Origin: Streptomyces roseoverticillatus
GTDB taxonomy: Bacteria > Actinomycetota > Actinomycetes > Streptomycetales > Streptomycetaceae
Direction of reading: 5' to 3'
Length of the DNA: 64,000 nucleotides
Assembly (NCBI RefSeq): GCF_000719265.1
Contig: NZ_JOFL01000022.1
Location: 30,865-94,864, forward strand
Shown: piece by piece, positions 32,871 through 40,957 of the stretch
Numbering within the stretch: the first letter of the stretch is position 1
Layout: the number at the start of each line of letters is the position of its first letter
Made by a program: the position numbers and the translations under genes
The notes under the pieces: generated by a model
Databases searched by the model: none
What the model was told of the DNA's origin: nothing
Seen by the model: the letters and a program-made list of their open reading frames with translations, nothing else

Positions 32871-33580
32871 CCGACTACCAAGGAAAGCGCGTCCTCGTCG
32901 TGGGAGGGAGCTCCGGCGTCGGCCTGGCCACCGCCCGGCAGTTCACCGCACGAGGCGCCCTCGTCACCATCGCCTCCCGCTCCAAGGAGAAGCTCGACGC
33001 CGCGCTCGCGGGCCTCGGCACCTCCGCGACCGGCCAGGTCCTGGACATCACCGACGACGACGCGGTCGAGGCGTTCGCCGGCACCGCCGGCGCGTTCGAC
33101 CACGTCGTCATCACGGCGGCGGACACGCCGATGGGCCGCGTCGACACCCTGCCGCTGGACGCCGCCCGCGCCGCGATGGACAGCAAGTTCTGGGGCGCGT
33201 ACCGCCTCGCCCGCGTGCTGCGGATCCAGCCCACCGGTTCGCTGACCATCGTCACCGGCTATCTGTCCGTACGGCCGGGGAAGGCGGCCGCGCTGCAGAG
33301 CGCGATCAACGCCGCGCTGGAGGCCCTCGTCCGCGGGCTGGCCCTGGAGTACGCACCGCTGCGCGTCAACGCCGTCTCCCCCGGCCTCATCAGGACCCCG
33401 CTGTGGGACACCCTCCCCGCGGAGAACCGCGAGGCCATGTACGAGGCGGCAACCCAGCGGCTGCCCGTCGGCCGCGTGGGCGAGCCCGAGGACATCGCCG
33501 ACGCGATCCTCTACGTGGCGGGCAATCCGTACACCACGGGCACCACGCTGTTCATCGAGGGCGGCGGCGCGATCGCCTGA
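32867..33580 (+). CDS. SDR-family protein lacking the YxxxK active site
   Basis: A 237-residue classical SDR fold. The NAD-binding loop GGSSGVG (residues 13-19) is intact, and the C-terminal LRVNAVSPGLIRTPLWDTLP is standard. The catalytic Tyr-x3-Lys is replaced by Gln144-x3-Asn148 (LQSAINAALEAL). Either it uses other residues, or it binds cofactor without classic redox catalysis. I recall a group of actinobacterial SDRs with this change, so it may be a functional subfamily. Start GTG overlaps the tautomerase stop. Confidence 0.87.
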   Translation: MTDYQGKRVLVVGGSSGVGLATARQFTARGALVTIASRSKEKLDAALAGLGTSATGQVLDITDDDAVEAFAGTAGAFDHVVITAADTPMGRVDTLPLDAARAAMDSKFWGAYRLARVLRIQPTGSLTIVTGYLSVRPGKAAALQSAINAALEALVRGLALEYAPLRVNAVSPGLIRTPLWDTLPAENREAMYEAATQRLPVGRVGEPEDIADAILYVAGNPYTTGTTLFIEGGGAIA

Positions 33581-33736
33581 TCACGACCGCGGCCCTGTCT
33601 CCGGGACGGGCCGGTCCCGCGGAACCCGGCAGCCTTCTCCACGGCTACCGTCCGCGCGTTCCGGCCCGTCCGGCGGCACCGGGCCCCACTCGTCATCCGT
33701 CGGCTGCCGTCCGTCGGCTCGCTTCTCGGCCATCAG

Positions 33737-34552
33737 CTACTTCTCGTCCGTCAGCTCCGGCATCTTCCCCGTCGTCGCCCCCAGGTCGATGACGGCGAAC
33801 GCCGCGCCCTGGGGATCGGTCAGTGCCGCGAAACGGCCGAAGGGGCTGTCCATCGGGCCGAACTTGAGCTCGCCGCCGCGCTCCGTCGCCTTGGCGACCG
33901 CCACGTCGCAGTCACCGACCGCGAAGAACACCTGGATGTGCGGAGGCACCTCCGGAGGGAACTCCTCGCCCATCACCATCCGGCCGAGCACCGGATCGCC
34001 GCCGAGCGTGAAGAGCTTGAAGTCGATCTCCTCGCCGTCGGTGTCCGCGTCGCCCGCGATGCGCTGCACGCCGAAGGGGAACACGGCCGGGAAGAAGGCG
34101 TCGGCCTTGTCCGGCTCGCGGGTGAAGATCTCGGCCCAGCAGTACGCGCCGGCCGCGCCGCGCTTCTCGAAGCCCTCGTGGGTGCCGGCCTGCCAGACGC
34201 CGAAGGCGACGCCCGAGGGATCGCGGGCCAGGAGCATCGTGCCGAAGTCGCCGACGGTCATCGGGTCCATCAGCACCTCGCCGCCGCCCGCCCGGATCTT
34301 CGCGGCGGTGGCGGCCGCGTCGGGCGAGGCGAAGTAGAGGCACCAGGCGGAGTGGCCCTCCTGGCCCGGCATGGGCGGCACCACGGCGGCCACCGCCCTG
34401 CCGTCCGCGTACGCCTGCGTGTAGTCGCCGAACTCCGACGCGCTCTCGCCGAAGGTCCATCCCAGGACGTCACCGTAGAAATCCTTGGCCGCCTCGACGT
34501 CCGTGAACATCGCGTCGGCCCAGCACGGCATGCCCTCTGCTTGCGCGGCCAT
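33737..34552 (-). CDS. Two-domain VOC (glyoxalase/bleomycin-resistance) protein
   Basis: A 271-residue protein with two VOC modules, starting at PCWADAMFTDVEAAKDFYGDVLGW and GAYCWAEIFTREPDKADAFF. The first ends with ARDPSGVAFGVWQ and the second with LTDPQGAAFAVIDL. Such proteins bind metal and small molecules, or sequester antibiotics. ATG at 34552 follows AAGGAG by 8 bases. Lying between two putative biosynthetic sets, it could serve self-protection, but these proteins are common in Streptomyces genomes. Confidence 0.88.
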   Translation of the reverse strand: MAAQAEGMPCWADAMFTDVEAAKDFYGDVLGWTFGESASEFGDYTQAYADGRAVAAVVPPMPGQEGHSAWCLYFASPDAAATAAKIRAGGGEVLMDPMTVGDFGTMLLARDPSGVAFGVWQAGTHEGFEKRGAAGAYCWAEIFTREPDKADAFFPAVFPFGVQRIAGDADTDGEEIDFKLFTLGGDPVLGRMVMGEEFPPEVPPHIQVFFAVGDCDVAVAKATERGGELKFGPMDSPFGRFAALTDPQGAAFAVIDLGATTGKMPELTDEK

Positions 34553-34611
34553 GGCTCCGGCTCCTTCCGGGCGGTTACGCCCCTTACACCCCCTACGTCC
34601 CCGTAGCCACG

Positions 34612-35895
34612 CTAATCACCCGGGACCGCACCCGCACGGGGAGCGCGCAGCGCCACCAGCCCCACGACCGCCGCCGCGGCCACCGCCACCAGCCCGCACG
34701 CCAGGATTCCGGCCCGCGCCCCGTAGTGCTGGACCACCCAGCCCACCACCGGGCCGCCGACCGGCGTCCCGCCCGTGTAGACGAGCATGTACAGGCCCAT
34801 CACGCGGCCCCGCATCGACGGGTCCGTGTTCAGTTGCACCAGCGCGTTGGCCGTGGTCGCGAACGTCACGCTCAGCAGCCCCACCAGCACCATCAGTGCG
34901 CCGAACCACCAGACGCCCGCCGCCGCCGACGTCAGCGCCTCCAGCACGCCGAAGGCCGCCGCCGTGCCCACCATCACCACCGCGCTGCCGCTGCGCCGGC
35001 GCGCCGACAGCAGCGCCCCCACCAGGGCCCCCAGCCCGACCGCCGTCGTCAGGAAGCCGAATTCCTTCGCGCCGCCGTTGAAGACGTTGTACGCGAAGCC
35101 GGACAGCAGCGTCGGGAAGTTGAAGCCGAAGGTGCAGACGAAGCCGACCAGGACGATCGGCAGGACGAGCTGCGGATGCTCCCGCACGTGTCGCAGGCCC
35201 GCCTTGATCTGGCCCTTCTCGCGCGACGCGGGCTTCGCCGGGCGCAGTTCGCCGGCGCGGACGGCCAGGAGGGAAGCGATCACCGCGAGGTAGGAGACGG
35301 CGTTGAGGGCGAACGCCCAGCCGCTGCCGATCACGACGATCAGCGGGCCCGCGACGGCCGGGCCGAGCAGCCGGGCACTCTGGAAGTTGACGGCGCCCAG
35401 GCTGACCGCGTTGGCGAGGCGCTCGGGACCGACCATCTCGGGGACGAACGTCTGGATCGCCGGGTTGGCGAACACGTTCATGAGGCCGAGCAGGAACGCG
35501 AAGACGTACACGTGGGCGACCACGACGGCATCGGACAGCGTGAGCACGGCCAGCGCGGCCGCGAACAGGCCCATCGCGCCCTGCGTGGCGAGCAGGATCC
35601 GCCGCTTCGGGTACCGGTCGGCGACGACGCCGCCGAACAGGCCGAACAGCAGCACCGGCAGAAACTGCAGCGCTGTGGTGACACCCACCGCGAACGTACT
35701 GCCCGTGAGGTGGAAGACCAGCCAGTCCTGGGCGACGAACTGCATCCACGTGCCGGAGTTCGAGACGAACTGTCCGAAGAAGAAGTAGCGGTAGTTGCGC
35801 ACGGCGAGCGACGCGAACATGCGGCTGCCCGGCCCGGCGGCGGGGGCGGGGACGGAGCCCGCCGCGGCGGGCCCCCTCGGGGACGGAGCGGTCAT
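34612..35895 (-). CDS. MFS exporter (EntS-like)
   Basis: A 427-residue 12-TM MFS protein of the enterobactin-exporter type (SLAVRNYRYFFFGQFVSNSGTWMQ, GGVVADRYPKRRILLATQ, GPAVAGPLIVVIGSGWAFALNAVSYLAVI). It lies downstream of, and on the same strand as, the five-gene set ending at 36035, separated by a repeat-rich 139-bp gap. EntS-like carriers commonly export siderophores or small peptides, so it is the likely exporter of that set's product. Confidence 0.88.
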   Translation of the reverse strand: MTAPSPRGPAAAGSVPAPAAGPGSRMFASLAVRNYRYFFFGQFVSNSGTWMQFVAQDWLVFHLTGSTFAVGVTTALQFLPVLLFGLFGGVVADRYPKRRILLATQGAMGLFAAALAVLTLSDAVVVAHVYVFAFLLGLMNVFANPAIQTFVPEMVGPERLANAVSLGAVNFQSARLLGPAVAGPLIVVIGSGWAFALNAVSYLAVIASLLAVRAGELRPAKPASREKGQIKAGLRHVREHPQLVLPIVLVGFVCTFGFNFPTLLSGFAYNVFNGGAKEFGFLTTAVGLGALVGALLSARRRSGSAVVMVGTAAAFGVLEALTSAAAGVWWFGALMVLVGLLSVTFATTANALVQLNTDPSMRGRVMGLYMLVYTGGTPVGGPVVGWVVQHYGARAGILACGLVAVAAAAVVGLVALRAPRAGAVPGD

Positions 35896-35924
35896 CAGTA
35901 CTTACCAAACCCTTGACGTCTGTA

Positions 35925-36043
35925 CGGCTTACACGGGGGTGCGGCTGACGCGGCTGTACGGCTCACCCGTCGCGGCACGGCTTACGCGTCTGTACGGACT
36001 GTGCGCCTGTACGGGCTGCGCGTCGCGGCACGGCTTACGCGTC
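35925..36043. repeat. Short direct repeats between exporter and methyltransferase
   Basis: A 23-base unit (CGTCGCGGCACGGCTTACGC then GTC) occurs at 35968-35990 and 36021-36043, interleaved with CTGTACGG copies. The second copy contains the methyltransferase stop codon. Confidence 0.65.
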
Positions 36044-36700
36044 GCGGCGCGCGAGGACCAGCAGGTAGGCCAGGCCCGGCAGCTCCCTGCGGACGGTGCG
36101 GACGGCGGTCACGGTGAACCCGGCGCCGGCCAGCAGCTCCGTCGCCTCCCGCTCGCTGAACCAGCGCGACAGACGGCCGTCCTCGGCGCGGTTGAGGACG
36201 CCCTCGGCGAGTCCCTCCGCGGTGGTGAACAGGCTGACGGCCAGCAGCCCGCCGGGCCGCAGCCGCCGCCGTACGTTCGCGAGGTACTGCGCGTAGCCGG
36301 CGGGATCCTGGTGGTGGAGGACGCCGTTGTCGACGGCCGCGTCATAGGTACGGCCGCCCGCCATGTCCACGAAGTCGCCCACCTCGAAGGACGCGGCGGC
36401 GCCGTAGCGGCGGGCCATGTCCTGCCATTCGGGGAGCCGGACGAGGTCGACCGCGGTGACGCGGTGGCCCGCGGCCAGCAGGAGCTCCGCGTCGCGGCCG
36501 CGGCCCGCCCCGATGTCAAGGACGCTGCTGCCCGCCGCCAGCTCCGTGCAGAGCAGGGGCACCAGCTCGCGCATGGCCGGCTCCTCGCTCCAGGAGTCCG
36601 CGCCCTCCTCGTAGCGCCGGACGAAGGCCTCGCGGAGGACTTCGCGGTACGGGTCACCGGTGCTCGTGCCGGCGTCGGTGCCGGGGTTCTTCGTGGTCAC
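36035..36700 (-). CDS. SAM-dependent class I methyltransferase
   Basis: A 221-residue methyltransferase with motif I VLDIGAGRGRDAELL, the acidic end of strand 2 TAVDLVRLPEW, and motif IV region YDAAVDNGVLHHQDP. The substrate is unknown. GTG at 36700 overlaps the stop of the serine acetyltransferase gene, making it the last gene of the translationally coupled set. N-methylation or O-methylation of the product is the natural inference. Confidence 0.88.
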   Translation of the reverse strand: MTTKNPGTDAGTSTGDPYREVLREAFVRRYEEGADSWSEEPAMRELVPLLCTELAAGSSVLDIGAGRGRDAELLLAAGHRVTAVDLVRLPEWQDMARRYGAAASFEVGDFVDMAGGRTYDAAVDNGVLHHQDPAGYAQYLANVRRRLRPGGLLAVSLFTTAEGLAEGVLNRAEDGRLSRWFSEREATELLAGAGFTVTAVRTVRRELPGLAYLLVLARRDA

Positions 36701-37335
36701 AGGCCGCTTCTCTTCCTCTTCGCTTCCGTGCCGCCGGCCCGTGCCAGGACCGGCCTGCCCTTCGGATGGATCTCGCTCCTGGGGGCGCACACCCGGCTCC
36801 CGGCCGGGACGTCCGTCGTCACCAGCGCGTGCGCGCCGATGAGGCTGTCGTCGCCGACGCTCACCGGGCCGAGGACGGAGGCGCCCGCGCCCACCACGAC
36901 CCGGTCGCCGAGGGTGGGGTGGCGCCGCTCGCCGGGCAGCCGCCGGCGGTCGCGCCACCAGCCGACGGCGCCGATGGTGACCTGGTGGTAGAGGGTGACG
37001 TCGTCGCCGATCACGGCGTCCTCGCCGATGACGACGGCCGCGGCGTGGTCGATGAACAGCCGCCGGCCCACGCGTGCGCCTGGGTGGATGTCGACGCCGC
37101 CGGACAGGAAGCGGCCGGCGAGCGACAGCACGCGGGCCGTGACCCGGTGGCCCCGCGCGTGCAGCCTGCTCGCGGGCCGGTGCAGCCACAGGGCCGGAAG
37201 GAAGGGGGACAGGAGCGCCTCGGCCCGGCTGCGGACGGCGGGGTCGCGGTCGGCCACGACCTCCAGGTCCTCGCGCAGGCGGCGCAAGGGGCCCGGGCGG
37301 CCCGTACGGGGGACGATCCTCATCCTCGAGCTCAT
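36697..37335 (-). CDS. Serine O-acetyltransferase-like (CysE family)
   Basis: A 212-residue left-handed beta-helix acetyltransferase. The hexapeptide region runs from GVDIHPGARVGRRLFIDHAAAVVIGEDAVIGDDVTLYHQVTIGAVG, with the catalytic His of FIDHA and the YHQVTIG loop, to the C-terminal SVGDDSLIGAHALVTTDVP. It makes O-acetyl-L-serine. Start is ATG 37335 or 37323, both right after the FMN-reductase stop. Because primary CysE genes usually pair with cysK, this copy beside a divergent cysteine-synthase-like gene points to a dedicated O-acetylserine supply. Confidence 0.88.
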   Translation of the reverse strand: MSSRMRIVPRTGRPGPLRRLREDLEVVADRDPAVRSRAEALLSPFLPALWLHRPASRLHARGHRVTARVLSLAGRFLSGGVDIHPGARVGRRLFIDHAAAVVIGEDAVIGDDVTLYHQVTIGAVGWWRDRRRLPGERRHPTLGDRVVVGAGASVLGPVSVGDDSLIGAHALVTTDVPAGSRVCAPRSEIHPKGRPVLARAGGTEAKRKRSGL

Positions 37336-37337
37336 CC

Positions 37338-37982
37338 TCAAGCCGCCACCCCCGCCCGGCCGTTCATCCGGCTCTCCGCCCGGTCGTCCAGAGCCCCCGC
37401 TTTGCGCATCGCGCGCGTGAAGCCCGCCAGCTGGTCGGCCAGTTCCTCGCATCGGGCATGCACCGGTCCGGCCTCGTCCAGCGTCCGCCGCCCGTCCGCG
37501 AAGTCCCCCGCGGAGCCCCCCGTAAAGTCCGCGGTCACCGTGCTGACCTGCAGCGGCACCGCCCAGCCGCCGAGCGCCTTCACCACCTGCCGCAGCTGCT
37601 CGCAGGCGGTGGCCGAGCCGCGCGGCCCGCCCGCGTGCGACACCAGGGCCACGGCCCGGCCCTCGAAGGCGTCGCGCGGCAGCAGGTCGACGGCGCTCTT
37701 GAGCAGCCCCGAGTACCCCGAGTGGTAGACGGGCGTCCCCAGGACCAGCGCGTCGCTCGCACGCACCGCATCGATGAACTCGCGCGCCCGCGCCACGGGG
37801 TGGGGCTCGGCGCTCCAGTAGTGGCCGGGGTGGCTGGGCGGCAGGCCGAGCTCGGCGAGGTCCGCCAGGGAGGTCTCGGAGCCGCGCCGCTCCAGCAGGC
37901 GGCCGACGTGGGCGACCAGCGCCCGGGTATGGGACCCGCGGCTCGGGCTCCCGGCCACGCACAGCGTACGGAAACGGATCAC
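37338..37982 (-). CDS. NADPH-dependent FMN reductase-like flavoprotein
   Basis: A 214-residue flavodoxin-fold protein with CVAGSPSRGSHTRAL (FMN phosphate loop) and LGTPVYHSGYSGLLKSAVDLL. It may reduce FMN for a partner or act directly on a quinone-like or imine group. GTG at 37982 overlaps the ATP-grasp stop by four bases. A dedicated flavin reductase in a set with no obvious monooxygenase is unexplained. Confidence 0.88.
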   Translation of the reverse strand: MIRFRTLCVAGSPSRGSHTRALVAHVGRLLERRGSETSLADLAELGLPPSHPGHYWSAEPHPVARAREFIDAVRASDALVLGTPVYHSGYSGLLKSAVDLLPRDAFEGRAVALVSHAGGPRGSATACEQLRQVVKALGGWAVPLQVSTVTADFTGGSAGDFADGRRTLDEAGPVHARCEELADQLAGFTRAMRKAGALDDRAESRMNGRAGVAA

Positions 37983-39265
37983 GCGGCACCCTCCGCGGCG
38001 TCCGTGGCATCCGCGCCGTCCTCGACCGTCACCTGTACGAGGGCGTGCGCTTCTTCCGCCGCCTTCCTCGCCCCGGCCGCCGTGGCGGCCGTCGTGATGA
38101 GGAAGCCGAGCCGGTCGAAGTTGTTCCGGGCCGGGCGCACCGGCTGCCCGGGGCGCGCGTGCAGCATCACCTCGGCCGTCCCGGGGGTGCCGCGTGCCGC
38201 CTTCACGTCGATGCCGGCGAGCACGCCGGGCGCCGGGGCGGTGATCGCCCGGATGCAGCCCGCGCCGCGCGCCGGGGAGGGCGACGGGCTGCCGCCCAGG
38301 GCGAGTTCGATGACGTCGTGGTAGACGTTCCGGCCCAGCACGTAGTTGATCATCGTGGGGACGTAGCCGCCGATGAGCCGGCCGTTGATCTCGATGATCT
38401 GCGGGCCGTCCGGCCCGAGGACCACCTCGGTGTGGGTGTGCGCGCGCCGGACACCGGCGGCGGCGAGCGCGTCGGCGACCACGCGCACGACGGCGTCGCG
38501 GACGTCGTCGTCCAGCTCGGCGGGGAAGCAGCCGCCCAGCTCGACCGGGTGCGGCGCGGGGGCCAGCATGCGATCCACGCAGCCGTACGGGGTGCTGGTG
38601 CCGTCGACGGTCACCATCTCGCAGCTGACGACCGGGCCCGGCACGTACGCCTCCAGCAGGGCCACGCCGCTGCCGGCGACACCGCGCCCGTACGAGCGCG
38701 CCCCGGCGATGGCCCCGGCCAGCCCGGCCACCTCGGCGGCGTCGTTCGCGACGCCGACGTGGAGGGAGCCGAAGCCGTCGGCCGGCTTGACCACGACGGG
38801 GTAGCCGAGCTCCCCGGCCGCGGCCACGGCCTCCTCGGGCGTCCCGGCCCGCCGGAACGCGGGCTGCGGGACGCCCGCGGCGGCCAGGAGCCCGCGCACG
38901 GCGTGCTTGTCGCGCAGCCGCCGCATCACCGCCGCGCTCTCGAAGGGCAGGCCGAGCGCCTCGGCGACCTCGGCCGTGGCCGGCAGGTGGCCCTCGCTGA
39001 GGGCGAGCAGGCCGTGCACGGGGTGCTTGCGGTGCAGCGCGCCGATGACGTCGAGCAGGCCGCCCGGGTCCGTGGTGGGGACCCCGGTCAGCAGGCGGGT
39101 CGGCGTCCGCAGCGCCTCCTCGCCGCCCTCCGCGGCGAGGTACGGATCGAGGGAGTGGGCCACGAAGGTCACGTCGTGGCCGAGCGCGCGGGCCTCGGCC
39201 ACGATCTTGAACCCGGCCGTGGGGGTCGTCTCGACGAGGACCAGGTGCGCGGGAGATTTCCTCAT
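37979..39265 (-). CDS. ATP-grasp carboxylate-amine ligase
   Basis: A 428-residue ATP-grasp enzyme. The N-terminal preATP domain is LVLVETTPTAGFKIVAEARALGHDVTFV. The ATP-binding region includes YPVVVKPADGFGSLHVG (K160). The Mg ligands are in QIIEINGRLIGG (E292, N294, R296). Enzymes of this layout join an amino acid to an amine or amino acid through an acyl phosphate, as in BacD-type dipeptide ligases. Its ATG overlaps the stop of the PLP gene, implying that the beta-substituted alanine made there is the substrate. Confidence 0.9.
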   Translation of the reverse strand: MRKSPAHLVLVETTPTAGFKIVAEARALGHDVTFVAHSLDPYLAAEGGEEALRTPTRLLTGVPTTDPGGLLDVIGALHRKHPVHGLLALSEGHLPATAEVAEALGLPFESAAVMRRLRDKHAVRGLLAAAGVPQPAFRRAGTPEEAVAAAGELGYPVVVKPADGFGSLHVGVANDAAEVAGLAGAIAGARSYGRGVAGSGVALLEAYVPGPVVSCEMVTVDGTSTPYGCVDRMLAPAPHPVELGGCFPAELDDDVRDAVVRVVADALAAAGVRRAHTHTEVVLGPDGPQIIEINGRLIGGYVPTMINYVLGRNVYHDVIELALGGSPSPSPARGAGCIRAITAPAPGVLAGIDVKAARGTPGTAEVMLHARPGQPVRPARNNFDRLGFLITTAATAAGARKAAEEAHALVQVTVEDGADATDAAEGAA

Positions 39266-40329
39266 CGTCCGAGCTGCTCCCATTCCTCGGGCGTCCCGGC
39301 GTCGGGGAACACGGTGACGACCGTCGCCGACGGCGGCAGCGCGGCGGCGACCTCCTTGGCGGCCAGCCAGTTGGCGGCGGCCGAGCTGCCGATCCGGAGG
39401 CCGGTGAGGTCGTGGAACTCCCCCATGGCGGCGAAGGCGCGCGGGTACGAGACGGTGCGCTGCTCGGTCTCGTCGTCGTACAGCGTCACGAACGGCTGCC
39501 TGATCCCGTGGCCCATGCCGCCCGACCCGGCGTACTTCCGCTGCCCGTTGGGCGGCTCCTCGCTGCCGTAGGGCAGCTCGGCGGGCGTGACGCCGACGGC
39601 CCGCACGGCGGGGAACCGGGCGCGCAGGGCGCGCAGCACGCCGATCAGCGTGCCGCCGGTGCCGATCGAGGCCACCCAGGCGTCGGGGACGCGGCCACCG
39701 AGCTGCGCGATCAGCTCGGCGCCGGTGGTGCGCTCCTGCAGCAGCACGTTGGCGGGGTTGCGGTGCTGGTAGAGCAGGGTCCACCCGGGCTCGGCGGCGG
39801 CGATGCGCAGGGCCTCGCGGACGACTTCGAGGAAGCCGCGCTCCTTGTCCACCAGGTCCACGCGGGCGCCGCGCTCGGCGAGCGCGCCGAGGAGGCTGCG
39901 GGGGCTCGCCGAGGAGAGGACGAAGCGGGCGGGGACGCCCAGGTCGGCGCAGAGGCGGGAGAGGGCGTTCGCGAGGCTGCCGCCGGAGTACTCCAGGACG
40001 CGGAGCTCGCCGGGCGGGCGGTCGCCGTGCTGCTGCAGGGCGCTGCCGAGCAGGGCGTGGGCGACGCGGTCCTTGATGGAGCCGGCCGGGTTCTCCCACT
40101 CGCACTTGGCGAGCACGGTGGCGCCGCCGGGGACGCCCGGCACTTCGATGAGGGACGTGTTGCCGAGCTCCTGGCCGAACTTCGCGTACGCGGGGTGCCG
40201 TTCGGCCACGGCCGCGGTGTCCACCGCGGCGCGGGCGGGGTCCAGACTGCCGGGTGGGTAGGGCGCTTCGAGTGGTTCGGGGCGGGGGGCGGGGTGAGAG
40301 GAATACGTGTTGTTTCCGGCCTGATGCAC
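39262..40329 (-). CDS. PLP-dependent cysteine-synthase-like enzyme
   Basis: A 355-residue fold-type II PLP enzyme. PLP Lys86 is in NPAGSIKDRVA, the substrate loop-like element is EYSGGSLANALS, the phosphate loop is SIGTGGTL, and the pyrimidine-nitrogen region is IGSSAAANWLAA. The usual OASS substrate loop (TSGNTG) is altered to EYSGGSLAN, as in SbnA- or DcsD-like enzymes that use nucleophiles other than sulfide. GTG at 40329 has GGGAGG 6 bases upstream. It is the first gene of the set and would use the O-acetylserine made by the CysE-like enzyme. Confidence 0.9.
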   Translation of the reverse strand: MHQAGNNTYSSHPAPRPEPLEAPYPPGSLDPARAAVDTAAVAERHPAYAKFGQELGNTSLIEVPGVPGGATVLAKCEWENPAGSIKDRVAHALLGSALQQHGDRPPGELRVLEYSGGSLANALSRLCADLGVPARFVLSSASPRSLLGALAERGARVDLVDKERGFLEVVREALRIAAAEPGWTLLYQHRNPANVLLQERTTGAELIAQLGGRVPDAWVASIGTGGTLIGVLRALRARFPAVRAVGVTPAELPYGSEEPPNGQRKYAGSGGMGHGIRQPFVTLYDDETEQRTVSYPRAFAAMGEFHDLTGLRIGSSAAANWLAAKEVAAALPPSATVVTVFPDAGTPEEWEQLGR

Positions 40330-40957
40330 CGTCAGCCTCCCTGAGCGATTTACGCGTTCATATGCACGTTCCAAGGCAGCGCGATCACCCTAGGTGAAGG
40401 AATGCTCACATCAACGGGGGATGTGACGTCCCTCACTTCTCGATCCGGAAGATGACTTATTACTTCCTCCGGGGGAGCCGTGTCGGGGCAGGTGGGAATA
40501 TGAATCGGACGCGCAACTTCCGCTACGCTGAGGGTAGTTAAGAAGGGCCGCTGCGGAATTCCGCCGACTCACCGGCCGTGAATTCCGGCCAGCGCCGCCG
40601 TATTCCGATGTTTACGCCACGGGTATCGGCGCGCCGTTCACCCGATCCGGCCGGCGAAATCCGGCCGGATCGGCCGCCTGACGCCGCGCTGAAGCCGAAC
40701 GGATCGGCATAGCCCACCCGGCGCACCACGAACGCCGACGCCGCGCCCGCAGCGGCGCGAAGCCCCCTCACTCCTCACCGACGGTGCCGCACGGCCCTGA
40801 GCCCGGCTCACCACCGCCGGACAGGCCGTCGCCGGTTGCGCGCCGCCGCGGCGGAGGGAAAAGGGCCGGCCCCAGCCGAAACACTCCCGCCGCAGCGGCG
40901 CGAAGCCCCCACGGCCCTCACCGGCGGTGCCGTGCCCACCCGAGTCCCAGCTCGCCG
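40330..40957. other. Intergenic region with degenerate repeat fragments
   Basis: I find no gene in these 628 bases. The left part, near 40380-40530, is relatively AT-rich and should hold the promoter of the minus-strand set. The right part (about 40745-40950) has two related fragments containing CAGCGGCGCGAAGCCCCC and CACCGGCGGTGCCGTGCCC. These resemble degenerate copies of the hairpin repeat found at 14.9 and 61.2-61.8 kb. Confidence 0.6.
40386..40397. promoter_or_regulatory. Small inverted repeat upstream of the PLP gene
   Basis: TCACC-cta-GGTGA (40385-40397) is a 13-base palindrome about 55 bases before the start of the minus-strand set. It may be a regulator site; no regulator gene lies directly beside it. 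Confidence 0.3.
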
